From Riptortus pedestris (lineage: Eukaryota; Arthropoda; Insecta; Hemiptera; Alydidae), in assembly GCA_019009955.1 (NCBI GenBank), contig CM032229.1:2168501-2232500 (forward strand): a stretch of 64,000 bases of DNA. The letters are read 5' to 3'. The notes under the pieces are model-generated. The model was given only the letters and a program-made list of their open reading frames with translations, did not search any database and had not been told where the DNA came from. A program made the translations under genes and the position numbers. This document shows, one piece after another, positions 49,545 through 60,367 of this stretch (position 1 is the stretch's first letter; each line of letters begins with the position of its first letter).

Positions 49545-50251
49545 CTGTAAAACCCCGAAGTGTGGTAAATGTCAGGACTTACCGGTAAATCCTAGGATTT
49601 ATCAAAAGCACTGGTTAAAGTCCGAAATCTAGATGAAATTCGAGCTTTTACCGCTTGGCAGTTGGTCAATTCCCGGATTTACCGTCTGGCTTGGCAAATA
49701 CCGAAAAAAATTAAATAAATGTGAGATTTCGTACTTTTCCCAAGGCTCATTGGTAAATGTCCAGTGAAGAGGAGTGGGACAGGGATACTCCCCCCTACCT
49801 CATTTTCATGTCTCCTGATGAAGTGCCCGACGAAGAGATAAGCCTTCGCACCGCAGTTCGCCAACAGTCATTGGTTGGTGGCCAGGGTTTCAAAAAATGT
49901 AACTGCTTAAAAAAAATGTTTGTGCACGTATGCTAATATGAAGTGCAATTCATAGTGCCACAATTCTCATCCATGCTGTAACAAATAATAATAAAACTTA
50001 TTCTAAAATTTTCATTTCAAATAACCTTTATTCCAACTTTTACCAACAGACGCTGGGAAATGTTAGGATTTACCAAAATCTGTTGGTAAAAGTCCGAAAG
50101 ACGCATCCTGATTGAGATAATTCTAGCTTTTACCGAGCCTCTTGGGAAATCCTAAGATTTACTGGCTAAAGTCCGATTTGAAAGACAAAATCGGACATTT
50201 ACCAACGCTTCTGGTAAATCCTAAGATTTACCACACTCCGGGGGTTTACAG
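49545..50251. mobile_element. 707-bp terminal-inverted-repeat element with TA target duplication
   Basis: Left end CTGTAAAACCCCGAAGTGTG, right end (reverse complement) CTGTAAACCCCCGGAGTGTG, with the match continuing GTAAAT. TA flanks both ends (49543-49544 and 50252-50253). Inside, motifs like 'ggtaaatcctaggattta' and 'aaaagtccgaaa' recur in both directions. No transposase frame is present. TA duplication suggests mobilisation by a Tc1/mariner-type transposase, but the family is not identified. Confidence 0.72.
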
Positions 50252-50315
50252 TAATATATATACATATATCTCTTCATATTTGCCTGTTACCGCTCTAGCG
50301 GTCGCAATTATAGTT

Positions 50316-50690
50316 TTACCTTTTTTTTTCTTTTTTTTTTTTTTTCTTTTTTTTTATCTGAGACCCAGCTTGTCTTTATGTTTTGTAATAAGGTAGTGTA
50401 ACCTACCGGAGGTGAGAATGATAGTTCCCCTTCTGCTAAACTTGGTTCCATTTTACGGGAGATGGTAATTTTTAAGGGGTGTAATGGAACTGACAAGGGT
50501 GGGTGACCCGGTAGCTGGTGATACCGGGTGGGTTGTAATGGATAGGAGGAAAACGAAATAAGAAAGGATAGGGATACATGGAGAGGAGGTAAGAAGAGAA
50601 AGAAGAAAGACGTCCGCTACAGCCAGAAAATAAAACTAGGAAGCCGTTTGTATGTTGTTAAAGGGGGTAAGGGGCGCCCAAACTATCTGC
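50316..50690 (-). mobile_element. Poly(A) retroposon, family D, copy 1
   Basis: On the minus strand it ends in a long A-rich tail (plus-strand T/C run at 50320-50357). 'tatagtttta' is found at both edges (about 50306-50315 and 50694-50703), a likely 10-base target duplication. The body shares an ordered series of blocks with 54491-54885 ('ctttcttctttctcttctta' here, 'cttttctttcgtcttctcat' there; 'ccagctacc' in both). It could be a SINE or the 3' end of a LINE; no reverse transcriptase frame is present. Confidence 0.55.
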
Positions 50691-51159
50691 TAGTATAGTT
50701 TTATTGTAACCAAACTCGATATATAAGCGTTTCATGTAAAAGGAAAGATCAAGTTCGTTAGCGGCTGAAATTGGACTGAGGAGAGGGGGGTTTAAAGGGG
50801 AGGAATTTCACAAAATTCGAAATATCTTCGTTATTATAAGTCGAATCGAAAAAGTGTATTAAAGCAATATTATTTCAAATTTAGTTGCCCATAAATGTTG
50901 ATATATAAATATTTTCTCTACCATGATTATTAAGCGGGATATTTCTAGATTTTAGTTTTAGCCCCGACTCCTACTTATGTAATATTAAAAATAAGCTGTT
51001 ATATTATGAACTACTTTGTTCAAAGCTTACTTACCAAGTATTGGTCTCATTGAATTTTTACTTTTTGAAATAAATGCAAATATGTGGCGGCTGTGGGAAA
51101 TCTGCTTAGTTAACGCAGCTCCTGCGTGACGGACTACTTCTTCTTTTTTTTTTTTTTTA

Positions 51160-51745
51160 GTTGACGTGCAATGAACTGTAGTTTAGTAGTCTTGCTATTG
51201 CCCGTATTGTAGTTGTCTTCTAATCATTCGTATTTTAGGGGGCTTGTAATAATGCGTCGTTTAATGGGGTTGCAAAGATCTGTATTTTAGTGGTCTTGCT
51301 ATGGCCCGTATTGTAGTTGTCTTCTAATCATTCGTATTTTAGGGGGCTTGTAATAATGCGTCGTTTAACGGGTTTTCAAAGATCTGTATTTTAGTGGTCT
51401 TGCTATTGCCCTTATTTTAGCTGGCTTCTAATCATTCGTATTTAAGTGGGCTTGTAATAATGCGTCGTTTAATGGGTTTGCAAAGATCTGTATTTTAGTG
51501 GTCTTGCTGTTGCCCTTATTTTAGTTGGCTTCTAATCATTCGTATTTTAGTGGGCTTGTAATAATGCGTCGTTTAATGGGGTTGCAAAGATATGTATTTT
51601 AGTTGGTTTCTAATCATTCCTATTTAAGTGGGCTTGTAATAATGCGCCGTTTAATGGGCCTGCAAAGATCTGTATTTTAGTGGTCTTGCTATTGCCCTTA
51701 TTTTAGTTGGCTTCTAATCATTCGTATTTTAGTGGGCTTATTATT
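51160..51745. repeat. 104-bp minisatellite, about 5.5 copies
   Basis: 'gatctgtattttag' recurs at 51277, 51381 and 51485, then at 51589 (as gatatg) and 51667, where one unit is shortened by 26 bases. Each unit contains three related sub-blocks ending 'attttagt'. Confidence 0.9.
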
Positions 51746-52178
51746 ATTTGTGTAATTCAATCAGTTTGTAATATTGTATATTTGAAAGGACTTACGATTA
51801 TGGGGTTCAGATTGTTTAGCTCTATCCTTTGACGCCGGCCTATAGATTATCTGCTGTAACAATAAGCAAACTTTTGTTAAATATTTCCCATTAAAAATAC
51901 CCGGAGTACAATAATTCTTATCCTGAAGAAGAACTTAAATTTGCCGATATATATAGCTAGCTAATATTTGTAATAGGATAGTGCCTATAGTGAGACCATG
52001 CAGAGCCCCTGTTGGCATCTCGGCTCCCAGCCTCCACAGATGTCTACCATGTGTTGGAATCCTGCCCCAACTCCATATAGGCCTCGCTATAGGCCTCCAA
52101 CTAGATGCACTAAAATGCAGAGCTGTGCATTGGGGACAAGGTTTTAGCTAAATGTGCACATTGTACATTTATGGAAAT
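51746..52178. other. Laminin intron 2 DNA
   Basis: Unique sequence with no recognised feature, bounded on the right by a Helitron head. Confidence 0.4.
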
Positions 52179-52690
52179 ACTAGCTCAGATACCCGGCTTC
52201 GCCCGGGAATTCATTTGAGGCTGGATGGTAATGGTATTTTTTTGGCAAGTCTTTACTTTGCACAATATTTTGACATTTACCCTTCCCAGTGTTTAGTGTT
52301 AATACTCGTCGTTTCTGTGGATTTGTTAATAATAAAATTAATTTTTTATGTAAGTCTTCCCTGCCCTCCATATTGCCATATTTCCCGTTTCCTGTGCATT
52401 ATGCATACATTTAAATTATTAAGGACAAAATATTATAATAATATATTATAATTTGAATTAATTTTTCCAGTTGAGGTACCTGGTAGTTCATATTGAAAAT
52501 AATTGTTGAGCTAATTTCTCTAAATAACAAAATAAACAACTTTTTTATGCGCATATTTCCCGAAACACCAATAGGAAACGAAATATCACTATTTTTAATT
52601 TCAGGCCTTCCTTATAACCCCCACTCCTGCCCGTCCCTAGAAATGTTTCTATGACTTATTATAAGGAAGGCGTTAGTGCTAATTCACTGT
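52179..52690 (-). mobile_element. Helitron-like element, truncated
   Basis: Has the subfamily I head 'actagctcagatacccggct' with 'cgcccgggaattcatttgag' and one partial monomer, stopping at 'gttagtgctaattcactgtg'. The monomer array, microsatellite and tail are missing. Its flank on the CTAG side begins with T on the Helitron strand, as expected. Confidence 0.66.
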
Positions 52691-52699
52691 GCAAATACT

Positions 52700-52971
52700 T
52701 TGTGTGATGACGTCATCATTTAAGTTTTTCTTTCTTAACTCAGAAATGTTTGATCTACACCATACTTAATGTTTACCGGTTTCGTTCGACACTAATAATC
52801 ATAATATTTAATGGCTAAAATCGGACTCGTGGGAGGGAGGGGGAAGGTGTTATAGAGGAGGGAATTTTAAAACATTTCCTTTATTTTAAGTAGAAATAGA
52901 GCATTAGGAAATCGTTATACCAGCACATGGGAAATCTGCTTAGTTTACGCAGCCCCTGCGTGAAGGACTTT
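52700..52971 (+). mobile_element. Family-B variant, 3' part
   Basis: Holds 'ggctaaaatcggactcgtgg', a G-rich stretch, and the 3' end 'acgcagcccctgcgtgaagg' at 52949-52968. The 5' part is diverged or missing. Confidence 0.5.
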
Positions 52972-53100
52972 AAGCACATTTCCCTTCAGGGAAATCAGCT
53001 ATTGAGATCGTACTCAAGGCGACCGACGACGACGATTTCGAAAATGTTCTTCAAATGTTCATCGATCCTACACAGGAGATGACGAAAATGAGGTCCGTTC

Positions 53101-53164
<64 letters not shown>

Positions 53165-53570
53165 CTGTTAACCGTTTTATGTAAACAGCCAGATCAAGTT
53201 CGTAAATAGCAGAAATTGGACCCGGGGGAGCGGGGGGGGGGCCAGAGGGGGATTTTCGAAATATCTCCGTTACTAGTCGGATCGAAATATTGTATAGAAC
53301 CAATCTTATTGAAAATTAAATTTACTATAAATATTGTTATATACATTTATTCTCTATCTTGAATATTAACCGAGATATTTGCATTTATATTATGTGTGTG
53401 CACGTAACGAACGAAAATGAGTTGGGCTTACTTCGGGTCTAGTCGTGGGTTTTCGGCAAAAGCTAGTTCGGCCGTTTCCTTAACTATTTGGCTCTCGTGA
53501 AATTTCTCTATTGTAAAACTTCACGCGGGAAATCTGCTTAGTTTACGCAGGCCCTGCATGAAGGACTTTT
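52971..53570 (+). mobile_element. Family-B element, full length, head to tail with the previous copy
   Basis: The 5' end 'taagcacatttcccttcagg' starts directly at the 3' end of the previous copy. Has (TA)n at 53107-53160 and the 3' end 'cgcaggccctgcatgaagga'. The shared change 'gaaggac' in both copies suggests a tandem pair with common origin. Confidence 0.64.
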
Positions 53571-54038
53571 TAACTTCAGCTTAGTGAGGGTAATGCAAGG
53601 TGCAACTTAAACCAGAACATCAGCGCCTCCTTTTCCCGCACGCTCAATAAGATTAGCTATTAGGGAAATAAGTATCCAAATTGGCAAGGCAAAGAAAAAC
53701 TCGCAGACTAGGAGAATGATGAATGGGTGTTCATGATATTGGTACAATGCCTACAAGTATGTATTAGTATGAATGAAGTGGGGGGGGGGTCATTTTGCCT
53801 TGAATGGGCGCTTTTGCGAATTCCATTCACTATTAGTTTGAGAAGGATGTGGTTGTATTCTGTAGAGGGAATATGGACAATAGTTGCTAAGGAGACCCAT
53901 TCCATTGATGTGTCCATGACTGACGAAGGTAGCTGGTCCGACGGCAAGCTAACTAGTTCCTAGAACCATACACACACATCTGGGCTCTTTGTCTGTCGGC
54001 ACACTCCCTCTCTCTGACCACTGCTCATGCAGAATGCT
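53571..54038. other. Laminin intron 2 DNA
   Basis: Open on both strands for about 75 codons around 53710-53960, but no family is recognised and there are no convincing splice sites. A G run lies at 53779-53788. Confidence 0.35.
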
Positions 54039-54852
54039 CGGCTCGCTGGGGCTGCGTAAACTAAGCAGATTTCCCAATTATTGGTGTGACATACTACTCA
54101 TCTCATTTCAATATATTTTGTCTATTCCTCCCCCCCCCCAAAAAAAAATCCCATGAGAAAAATAAAATCCTAATTGAAGACATAATTACACTAACTATTT
54201 GCATTTATTACACAAAGTAAAATTTTATTGAAAACCATATTTTGTATTTATGCTTGGATTACTTATTTATGCTTATCATAATATACTCTCTCATTTTTAA
54301 AGCGGGATAACTAAAAGTGGGGGTTTACTGAAGACTGAAATCCAAAAAACGCCAATATCTCGGTTAATATTAAACATAGTGAACACATGTACATCACAAA
54401 ACTTATAAAAAAATTTAATTCGGAATAATATTGGTTCTATAAAATTTTTCGATTTGACTTATAAAAACAGATATTTTGAATTTTCTAAACCCTAGCCTCA
54501 ACAAATAAAGGTAACAAACATTGTAAATACAATAATGTAAATATGTATATATGTAAATAAATTAGTTTAGTCACTGCCGGAATCGGCAGTCTTTTCTTTC
54601 GTCTTCTCATCTCCTACTATCTCTATCACCTATATCCTTCTTTCCCTATCCCCAAGACCCAAAGGGTATACCAGCTACCCTAAAGAAGTTTACAAAAAAT
54701 AAAAATTGTACAATACCTAATTAATCCCAACTCCCCTTTAAAATAGTATCACTGATACAGCAAAAGGGGCCTCTCGACTCAACCTTGGTGTCTACAAACA
54801 CCAGCCTTTTGTTTTATTTTTCCTTGTTTCGTTTTGTGAGATATTTTTGCTG

Positions 54853-54891
<39 letters not shown>

Positions 54892-55004
54892 GCCTCCTCC
54901 CACTGGTCGGATTTCAGCCGTTTGGAAACTTGATCATTAGTTTTACATAAAATGTTTAAATATCAACTTTGGTACCGATCAGAAGAAAACTGCGACCATT
55001 ACAG

Positions 55005-55052
<48 letters not shown>
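54039..55052 (-). mobile_element. Family-B element interrupted by a retroposon
   Basis: Starts 'gctggggctgcgtaaactaa', runs to 54490, is interrupted by a poly(A) retroposon, resumes with 'ccactggtcggatttcagcc' and ends in (TA)n at 55010-55052. The 5' half after the TA tract is missing. Confidence 0.58.
54491..54885 (+). mobile_element. Poly(A) retroposon, family D, copy 2
   Basis: Ends in a run of about 44 A (54857-54883). 'ctaaacc' flanks it on both sides, a likely target duplication inside the family-B copy. The first part has 'actgccggaatcggcagtc', a small inverted repeat (ACTGCCG/CGGCAGT). It shares blocks with 50316-50690. No coding frame. Confidence 0.55.
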
Positions 55053-55060
<8 letters not shown>

Positions 55061-55064
55061 AACG

Positions 55065-55520
55065 TGTGTGTGTTACGTTTATTAAAAAAATAATAAACGA
55101 TGTTTATTAGAGTTCTTTTGGATTACTAAATTAAACACACACAAGCTTTACAGTTTTTATAACTGCACAATTTATTTAACAATGCACAATACACTTGGTT
55201 AATTGTTCTTAATTACTACTCACAGTGTGCACTTATTCACAAAAACGCGGCACTGCACTGGCCTCAACCATAACGGTACTGCGCTGTCCCTTTACATTTA
55301 CACGACACTACACTGTTCTTTACATAAAAACGGCACAACAGAGTTCTTCACATGAAACACTTTACCTCACTGCAACTAAAACGCATTATTCACTAAATCC
55401 GCACTGAACGCACTGTTAGTCACTTGAAGATAGCTGAGAACAAACTAAACTCAGGGCGGGCTGGGCCCCATTTATAGCTCGTCGGCTTACATCAAAGGAG
55501 ACGTTCCCAGACATGTCCAG
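55065..55520 (-). mobile_element. Probable solo LTR
   Basis: On the minus strand a TATA box in 'gagctataaatggggccc' (plus 55467-55480) is followed by about 350 bases without open frames and then two AATAAA signals (plus about 55083-55115), ending 'aacgtaacacaca'. The order promoter then polyadenylation signal over about 450 bases is that of a retrovirus-like LTR. It may start TGTCTGGGAACG, but no matching target duplication was seen and no internal gag/pol is nearby, so the call rests on layout alone. Confidence 0.42.
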
Positions 55521-55554
55521 GCCCCGGACGGGTATTGCCGAGAACGATCTAGAG

Positions 55555-56553
55555 CAGGGGTCTCCAAACTTCCCAGCCTTAGGGCCATACTGATTACTCC
55601 AGTAAGTTCCGAGGGCCAAAACCATATTATCATTGTTGCCGTTGGTAAAAAGTGAAATAGTCCACCCTAGCCCCGGAACTTCAAATGGAAATGATTGATC
55701 TACAGTGCAGTGATAAAATTAAGAACAAATATCAAAACTCATCTTTGTTGGAATTTTATGAGTCTTCCTCTGACACAATTTGAAATTTGCTCGTGGGCTG
55801 TTTTCTGTTTTTGGTACTACTTATTTATGTGAGAAGACCTTCTCCAAAATGAAGTGCACAAAAAATGTTTACAGATCTAAATTAACTGTTGAGCATCTTA
55901 AATCTCTTTTAATAATTGCTACAAGTAAAATTAGTCCACAACTACAAACTATTGTCAGTGGAAAATCTCAATTACATAAATCTCATTAGTATTTCATATG
56001 TCATTATGCTTGTTATAAGTTATGTTTTTATTAGTTGGATTCATTTCAATAATTTGTTAGTTATTATATACTGAAGTTAAATTTTCTGTTACAATTCTGT
56101 GTTTCTTTATCCAACTTATGACAAAAACAATAACAATAAGCCTACAACAATGTTATGAGTAGTTAGCCCATGACCATATCAATGTAGATGTCATATTAAT
56201 AATTATTCAACATAAAATTAGAATACTTCTGTTAAGTATATAGTACATTTATATTTCTGTCCTCTATGTAAGAGTTGTACCTCCTTGTCGACAGGTTGCA
56301 GTATGTTGAAGTGAGTCGCTATGTGTTGTGCAGTTCGGCCTCATGTTAGAATGTTCAGTTAATAATTATAATTAATTAAAGTCTTTATCAGAGTGTTTTC
56401 CTTCCACCTTAACAACTTCAGTAAACTATATTTAATTTGCATTAAAAAATATGTTCTCTAAAAGGAGTTTTCAACTATGCTAGCTCTCCGCGGGCCGGAC
56501 AAAATCTGTCCGCGGGCCGGATGTGGCCCTCGGGCCGTAGTTTGGCTGCTTAA
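55555..56553 (+). mobile_element. hAT-type DNA transposon, internally deleted
   Basis: The left end CAGGGGTCTCCAAACTT is a typical hAT terminal repeat. The right side has 'gggccggatgtggccctcgg' followed by 'gccgtagtttgg', matching the inner part of such ends in inverted orientation, but the last bases are altered, so no 8-base target duplication can be shown. Only the last part of the transposase is retained. Confidence 0.66.
55683..55989 (+). pseudogene. hAT transposase, C-terminal remnant with frameshift
   Basis: Frame 1 gives MIDLQCSDKIKNKYQ, then SSLLEFYESSS, then a stop. The neighbouring frame from 55780 continues FARGLFSVFGTTYLCEKTFSKMK with YRSKLTVEHLKSLL further on. This is the dimerisation region at the C-terminus of hAT transposases related to the GTF2IRD2/ZBED-like group. 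The N-terminal zinc finger and the catalytic core are absent. It starts about 130 bases after the left terminal repeat, so most of the gene was deleted. Not functional. Confidence 0.75.
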
Positions 56554-56633
56554 ATATGTGATTAACTCTGTTTAATTTTCCATGTACGTAGTTTTCGCAA
56601 CAATATATGACGAAATATATTTATATATATATA

Positions 56634-58073
56634 CAGTGGAATCTCTGTTAACCTGCCACTTCGGGACCGGAGCCTGGCCGGATAACGATATGGCCGGTTA
56701 AACCGAATTCTTGTCAGAGTAAAGAAAAGTATGCAATAGAATTGTTAAATAAAGACATGTATTATTTAAAAAAATCTGGCATTTTAAAAAAAAATCGTAT
56801 TATTAAAAAAAATGTGTAATTTTTGTTGTTGTTGTTTAGGACAGTAACTAATCCAGTGTTTCTGTTTCTAGTTTGCTCAAGATTTCTAAGAGAAGTTTAT
56901 GCGTGTAGCGCCTCTTAAAACTTTTGATGACCCCTTGGTCCATTGGCTGTGCTAGGCTTGTAAAATGTTAGGTGGCAAGAACAAGATTTCTATGTCCCTT
57001 TCGTTTTCACTTTCTAGGTCTTCTGGATGAGATGGTGCATTGTCAAGAACTAAAACTGCTTTAATGGGCATTTTCAATCTGGTTAAATGCCTTTTCACTT
57101 GTGGTACAAATTCGTAACTAAACCACTCCTTAAATAAAAACGAATCCATCCAAGCTGATTTTTGCGCCCTATAGTAAACAGGGAGCGATTTCATGTTGAC
57201 ATTTTTGAATGCACGTGGTTTCATCGATTTCCCAATCACGAAAAGAGGAAGTCGATGGGTGCCTGTAGCGTTTGAACCAAGAGCCACGGCAATCCTCTCT
57301 TTGTTTGTTTTGAATCCAGAGACTGTATTTTCCTGAGCAGTTGCAAAAGTCTTGTGTGGTAAAAGCTTGAAATTTAGCCCAGTCTCATCAATATTGGAGA
57401 CTAGCTCTGGATGTAAGTCATTTGCCGCTACTGGATCTGCAGATAGTTTCTCACCAGATAAGCTCATAAAATGGACTCCATGGCGCTTTTTCCAACGGTC
57501 CAGCCACCCATCACTTGCTGAGAAGTCACCTTTATTTTCTAGTTTCGATTGCAGTATTTGTGCCTTCAATTTTAAAATGGGGCCGCTTATCGGAGTTCCC
57601 CTCCTACGTTCCTGCTGGAACCAAAGCCATAGAGCATCATCTACCATCTCATTCGTCGGTTTCCGAAGTGTGCATCTTGTAGAAAGGTCCTTATCCGATT
57701 CAATTCCTAAACAACAATCCTGAATTGACTGACGGTTTCGGCGCCAGTCGTTGACAGTACTTTTTCCCACGCGTAGCTCGTCACAAATCCTTTTCACTGG
57801 TTCGCCTCTATCTAAACGTTCAAGAGCGTCTATGTTTTGTTTCATACTCAAAACTACTCGTTTACGTTTGTCACTCATTTTAGAACAAAAATATAACGTC
57901 CGTCCGAGATAAAATGAAGGGGTAGACTGATTGTGAGACCTACATATTCCCAGGAAGGGCTGGACACCAGCCCGCGAGCATGTCTCGGCAAGTCTCGACT
58001 CCTTCCCGCCTCAGCGTTGCCGACCGGTTAAACCGAGGGCCGGCTTATCCGAGGCCGGATAAGATGGATTCCA

Positions 58074-58076
<3 letters not shown>
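56634..58076 (-). mobile_element. Tigger/pogo DNA transposon, complete ends
   Basis: The left end CAGTGGAATCTCTGTTAACC and the right end (reverse complement) CAGTGGAATCCATCTTATCC share the terminal CAGTGGAATC, with further 'ggccggataa' and 'ccggttaaaccg' motifs just inside both ends. TA lies on each side (56632-56633, 58077-58078). At 1,443 bp with one transposase frame it is a near-autonomous pogo/Tigger-type element of the Tc1/mariner superfamily, inserted in the TA tract of another repeat. Confidence 0.88.
56848..57878 (-). pseudogene. Tigger/pogo transposase with late frameshift
   Basis: The 308-codon frame begins MSDKRKRVVLSMKQ at 57878. Residues 1-60 form a CENP-B N-terminal helix-turn-helix (ICDELRVGKSTVNDWRRN). 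Residues about 70-140 form the second CENP-B-type DNA-binding helix-turn-helix (GDFSASDGWLDRWKKRHGV). Residues about 160-305 form the DDE_1 nuclease with the first Asp in NIDETGL and the second in LVLDNAPSH. After LFLPPN the frame is lost: two extra T bases shift it to a stop at 56952. The shifted frame continues TSLAQPMDQGV, holding the third catalytic Asp, and stops at 56850. The segment between the second helix-turn-helix and the first Asp is shorter than usual. Cuts and pastes DNA at TA sites when intact; this copy is inactive. Confidence 0.9.
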
Positions 58077-58077
<1 letters not shown>

Positions 58078-58151
<74 letters not shown>

Positions 58152-58170
58152 GCGTGTGCGTGTGTGTACA
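58078..58170. repeat. (TA)n(TG)n microsatellite
   Basis: About 20 TA units followed by about 24 TG/CG units, directly at the right end of the Tigger element. Confidence 0.95.
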
Positions 58171-58700
58171 TAAATATTTTTTGACGTTTGTCGAAAATCC
58201 TATCGTGAGTACAACTTGAGTAGGTGATTTCCCTTGAGGGTAATCTGCTAAGAGACCTTCTGTCACGCAGGAACTGTGGAAACTAAGTTGATTTCTCAAG
58301 TGCTGGTATGATGCACTAGTAATGAGATTTAATTATAAGTAAAAATCAGAAACATGGTAACTGCGGCTTACTGAAGGCTTAAAACAACTAATTCCGAGGA
58401 TTTCACTTAACATTTGAGTTACGAAAAAAAGTCTGGAGCAACAACTGTAGACAGCTTCTTCTGGTTAATACGATTAAGCAGGAGACGTGGTTTACTGAGG
58501 CGGAAAACTAAAATAAGCAAATATCTCGATTAATATGCAAACTTTATTTAGCATCTTTATAGAATATTATGTTTGCAATAAAGATTGGTTCTCTACAATT
58601 TTTCGATGTGAACCATAATAACAGAGATTTGGACTAGTTTCAGCGTGATGTCTAGGTTTCTCGCACAACTCAAAAGTCCAGAGCCATTAAACATTGAAAT
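58171..58700 (-). mobile_element. Family-B fragments flanking the Tigger insertion
   Basis: 'tttgtcgaaaatcctatcgt' to 'cccttgagggtaatctgcta' (58190-58250) is the family-B 5' half, diverged. A second copy starts right after it with 'ccttctgtcacgcaggaact' and continues as the variant with 'ggtttactgaggcggaaaac'. Confidence 0.5.
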
Positions 58701-58818
58701 TTCTCATACGGGATCGTTGTAAAACCTAGTTAATCTCTTCTTTTCACTAATTCGACTAAGGGGGGAGACGGAAGACATTTCCTTCTATTACGATTGTCAT
58801 ATCCGACTACTGTATCTA

Positions 58819-60367
58819 TCTATATATATATAAAATTGTAACCTCTGTCTGTACATTGATTTTTTTTGCGAAATTTCACGATAACTTTTCGTTTCACATG
58901 TCATAGACACCATAACTGCTTTTTGTTTCTTTGGTGTCTGTTTGTTTGTTTGTTTGTTTAGTTGTTTGTTTGTTTATTTGTTTGTTTGTTTGTTTGTTTG
59001 GTACCTTTTCCCGCATAAACGGCTGAACCGATTTTTATAAAACTTGGTATGTATATTACTACTAGCCCAACTTAGACTTTAGGCTATATTAATATACTCT
59101 ATCACGAACAGGAGTGGGGGTTGTAAGGGAGGCCTGAAATTAAAAATAGCGATATTTCGTTTCCTATTGGTTTTTCAGCAAATATTTACATAACAAAAGT
59201 TGTTTATTTTGTAATTTAGAGTAACTGTTGTTATATGCACTTTTGCCGTATACGGAAGTATAAATGAGTTATACGCTAAAAACTATAGCGGGAGTCCACA
59301 ATTTTATTTGGCACAAAAGACTCAACCGAACTAAACCAAACTCGCTATGTGAATTAATACTAACGATTTCCTTATAATAAGCCATACTAACATTTCTAGG
59401 GACGCGCAGGAGTGGGGGTTATAAGGGAGGCCTGAAATTAAAAATAGCGATATTTCGTTTCCTACTCCTTTTTCAGCAAATATGCACATAACAAAAGTTG
59501 TTTATTTTGTTATTTAGAGTAACTTTTGTTATATGCACTTTTGCCGTATACGGAAGCGTAAATGAGTTATACGCTATAAGCTATAGCGGGAGTCCACAAT
59601 TTTATTTGGCACTAAAGACTCAACCGAATAAAACCAAACTCAGTATGTGAATTAGTACTGACGCCTTCATTATAATAAGCTATACTAGCATTTCTAGGGA
59701 CGGGCAGGAGTGGGGGTTATAAGGGAGGCCTGAAATTAATAATAATGATTTCCTATTGGGGTTTCGGCAAATATGCACATAACAAAAGTTGTTTATTTTG
59801 TTATTTAGAGAAATATGCTCAAAAATTCTTTTCAATATGAACTATCAGGTACCTCACCTGGAAAAATTAATTCAAATTATAATATTTTGTCCTTAATAAC
59901 TTAAATCTATGCATAATGCACAGGAAACGGGAAATATGACAATATTGAGGACAGTGAAGTCTTACATAAAAAATTAATTTTATTATTGTCAAATCCACAG
60001 AAACGACGGGTATTAACCCTAAACACTGGGAAGGGTAAATGTCAAAATATTGTGCAAAGTAAAGCCTTGCCAAAAAAAAAAAAAAAAAATTCAAATATAT
60101 GTCAATATTTTCTCCTTAATAATTCAAATCTATGCATAATGCACAGGCGACGGGAAATATAACAATATGGAGGACAGTGAAGTCTTACATGAAATATTAA
60201 TTTTATTATTAACAAATCCATAGGAACGACAGGTATAATAAACTCTAAACACTGGGACGGGGAAATGTCAAAATATTGTGCAAAGTAAAGGCTTGCCAAA
60301 AAAAAAAAAATACCATCACCATTCAGCCTCAAATGAATTCCCGGGCGAAGCCGGGTATCTGAGCTAG
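58819..60367 (+). mobile_element. Helitron-like element with duplicated 3' head
   Basis: The 5' end TCTATATATATATAAAATTG is preceded by A. (GTTT)n is at 58935-59000, then three monomers. The 3' head is present twice: once at 59850-60080 and again at 60095-60367, with A runs (60074-60089 and 60299-60310) at the places where the head was broken and rejoined. Ends CCCGGGCGAAGCCGGG, TATCTGAG, CTAG followed by T. Confidence 0.72.

Larger units (their letters stand above)
49405..51136 (+). mobile_element. Family-B element interrupted by two insertions
   Basis: The 5' end 'ttagtagatttcacttaagg' is at 49406; the inner part is split at 49544/50252 and again at about 50316/50690; the 3' end 'cgcagctcctgcgtgacgga' is at 51115-51134. 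Removing the two insertions restores the normal family order. Confidence 0.66.

Noticed and set aside
53708..53963. Overlapping 75-80-codon frames on both strands as an intronic gene
   Set aside because: No family, no splice sites and only moderate length; insufficient support.
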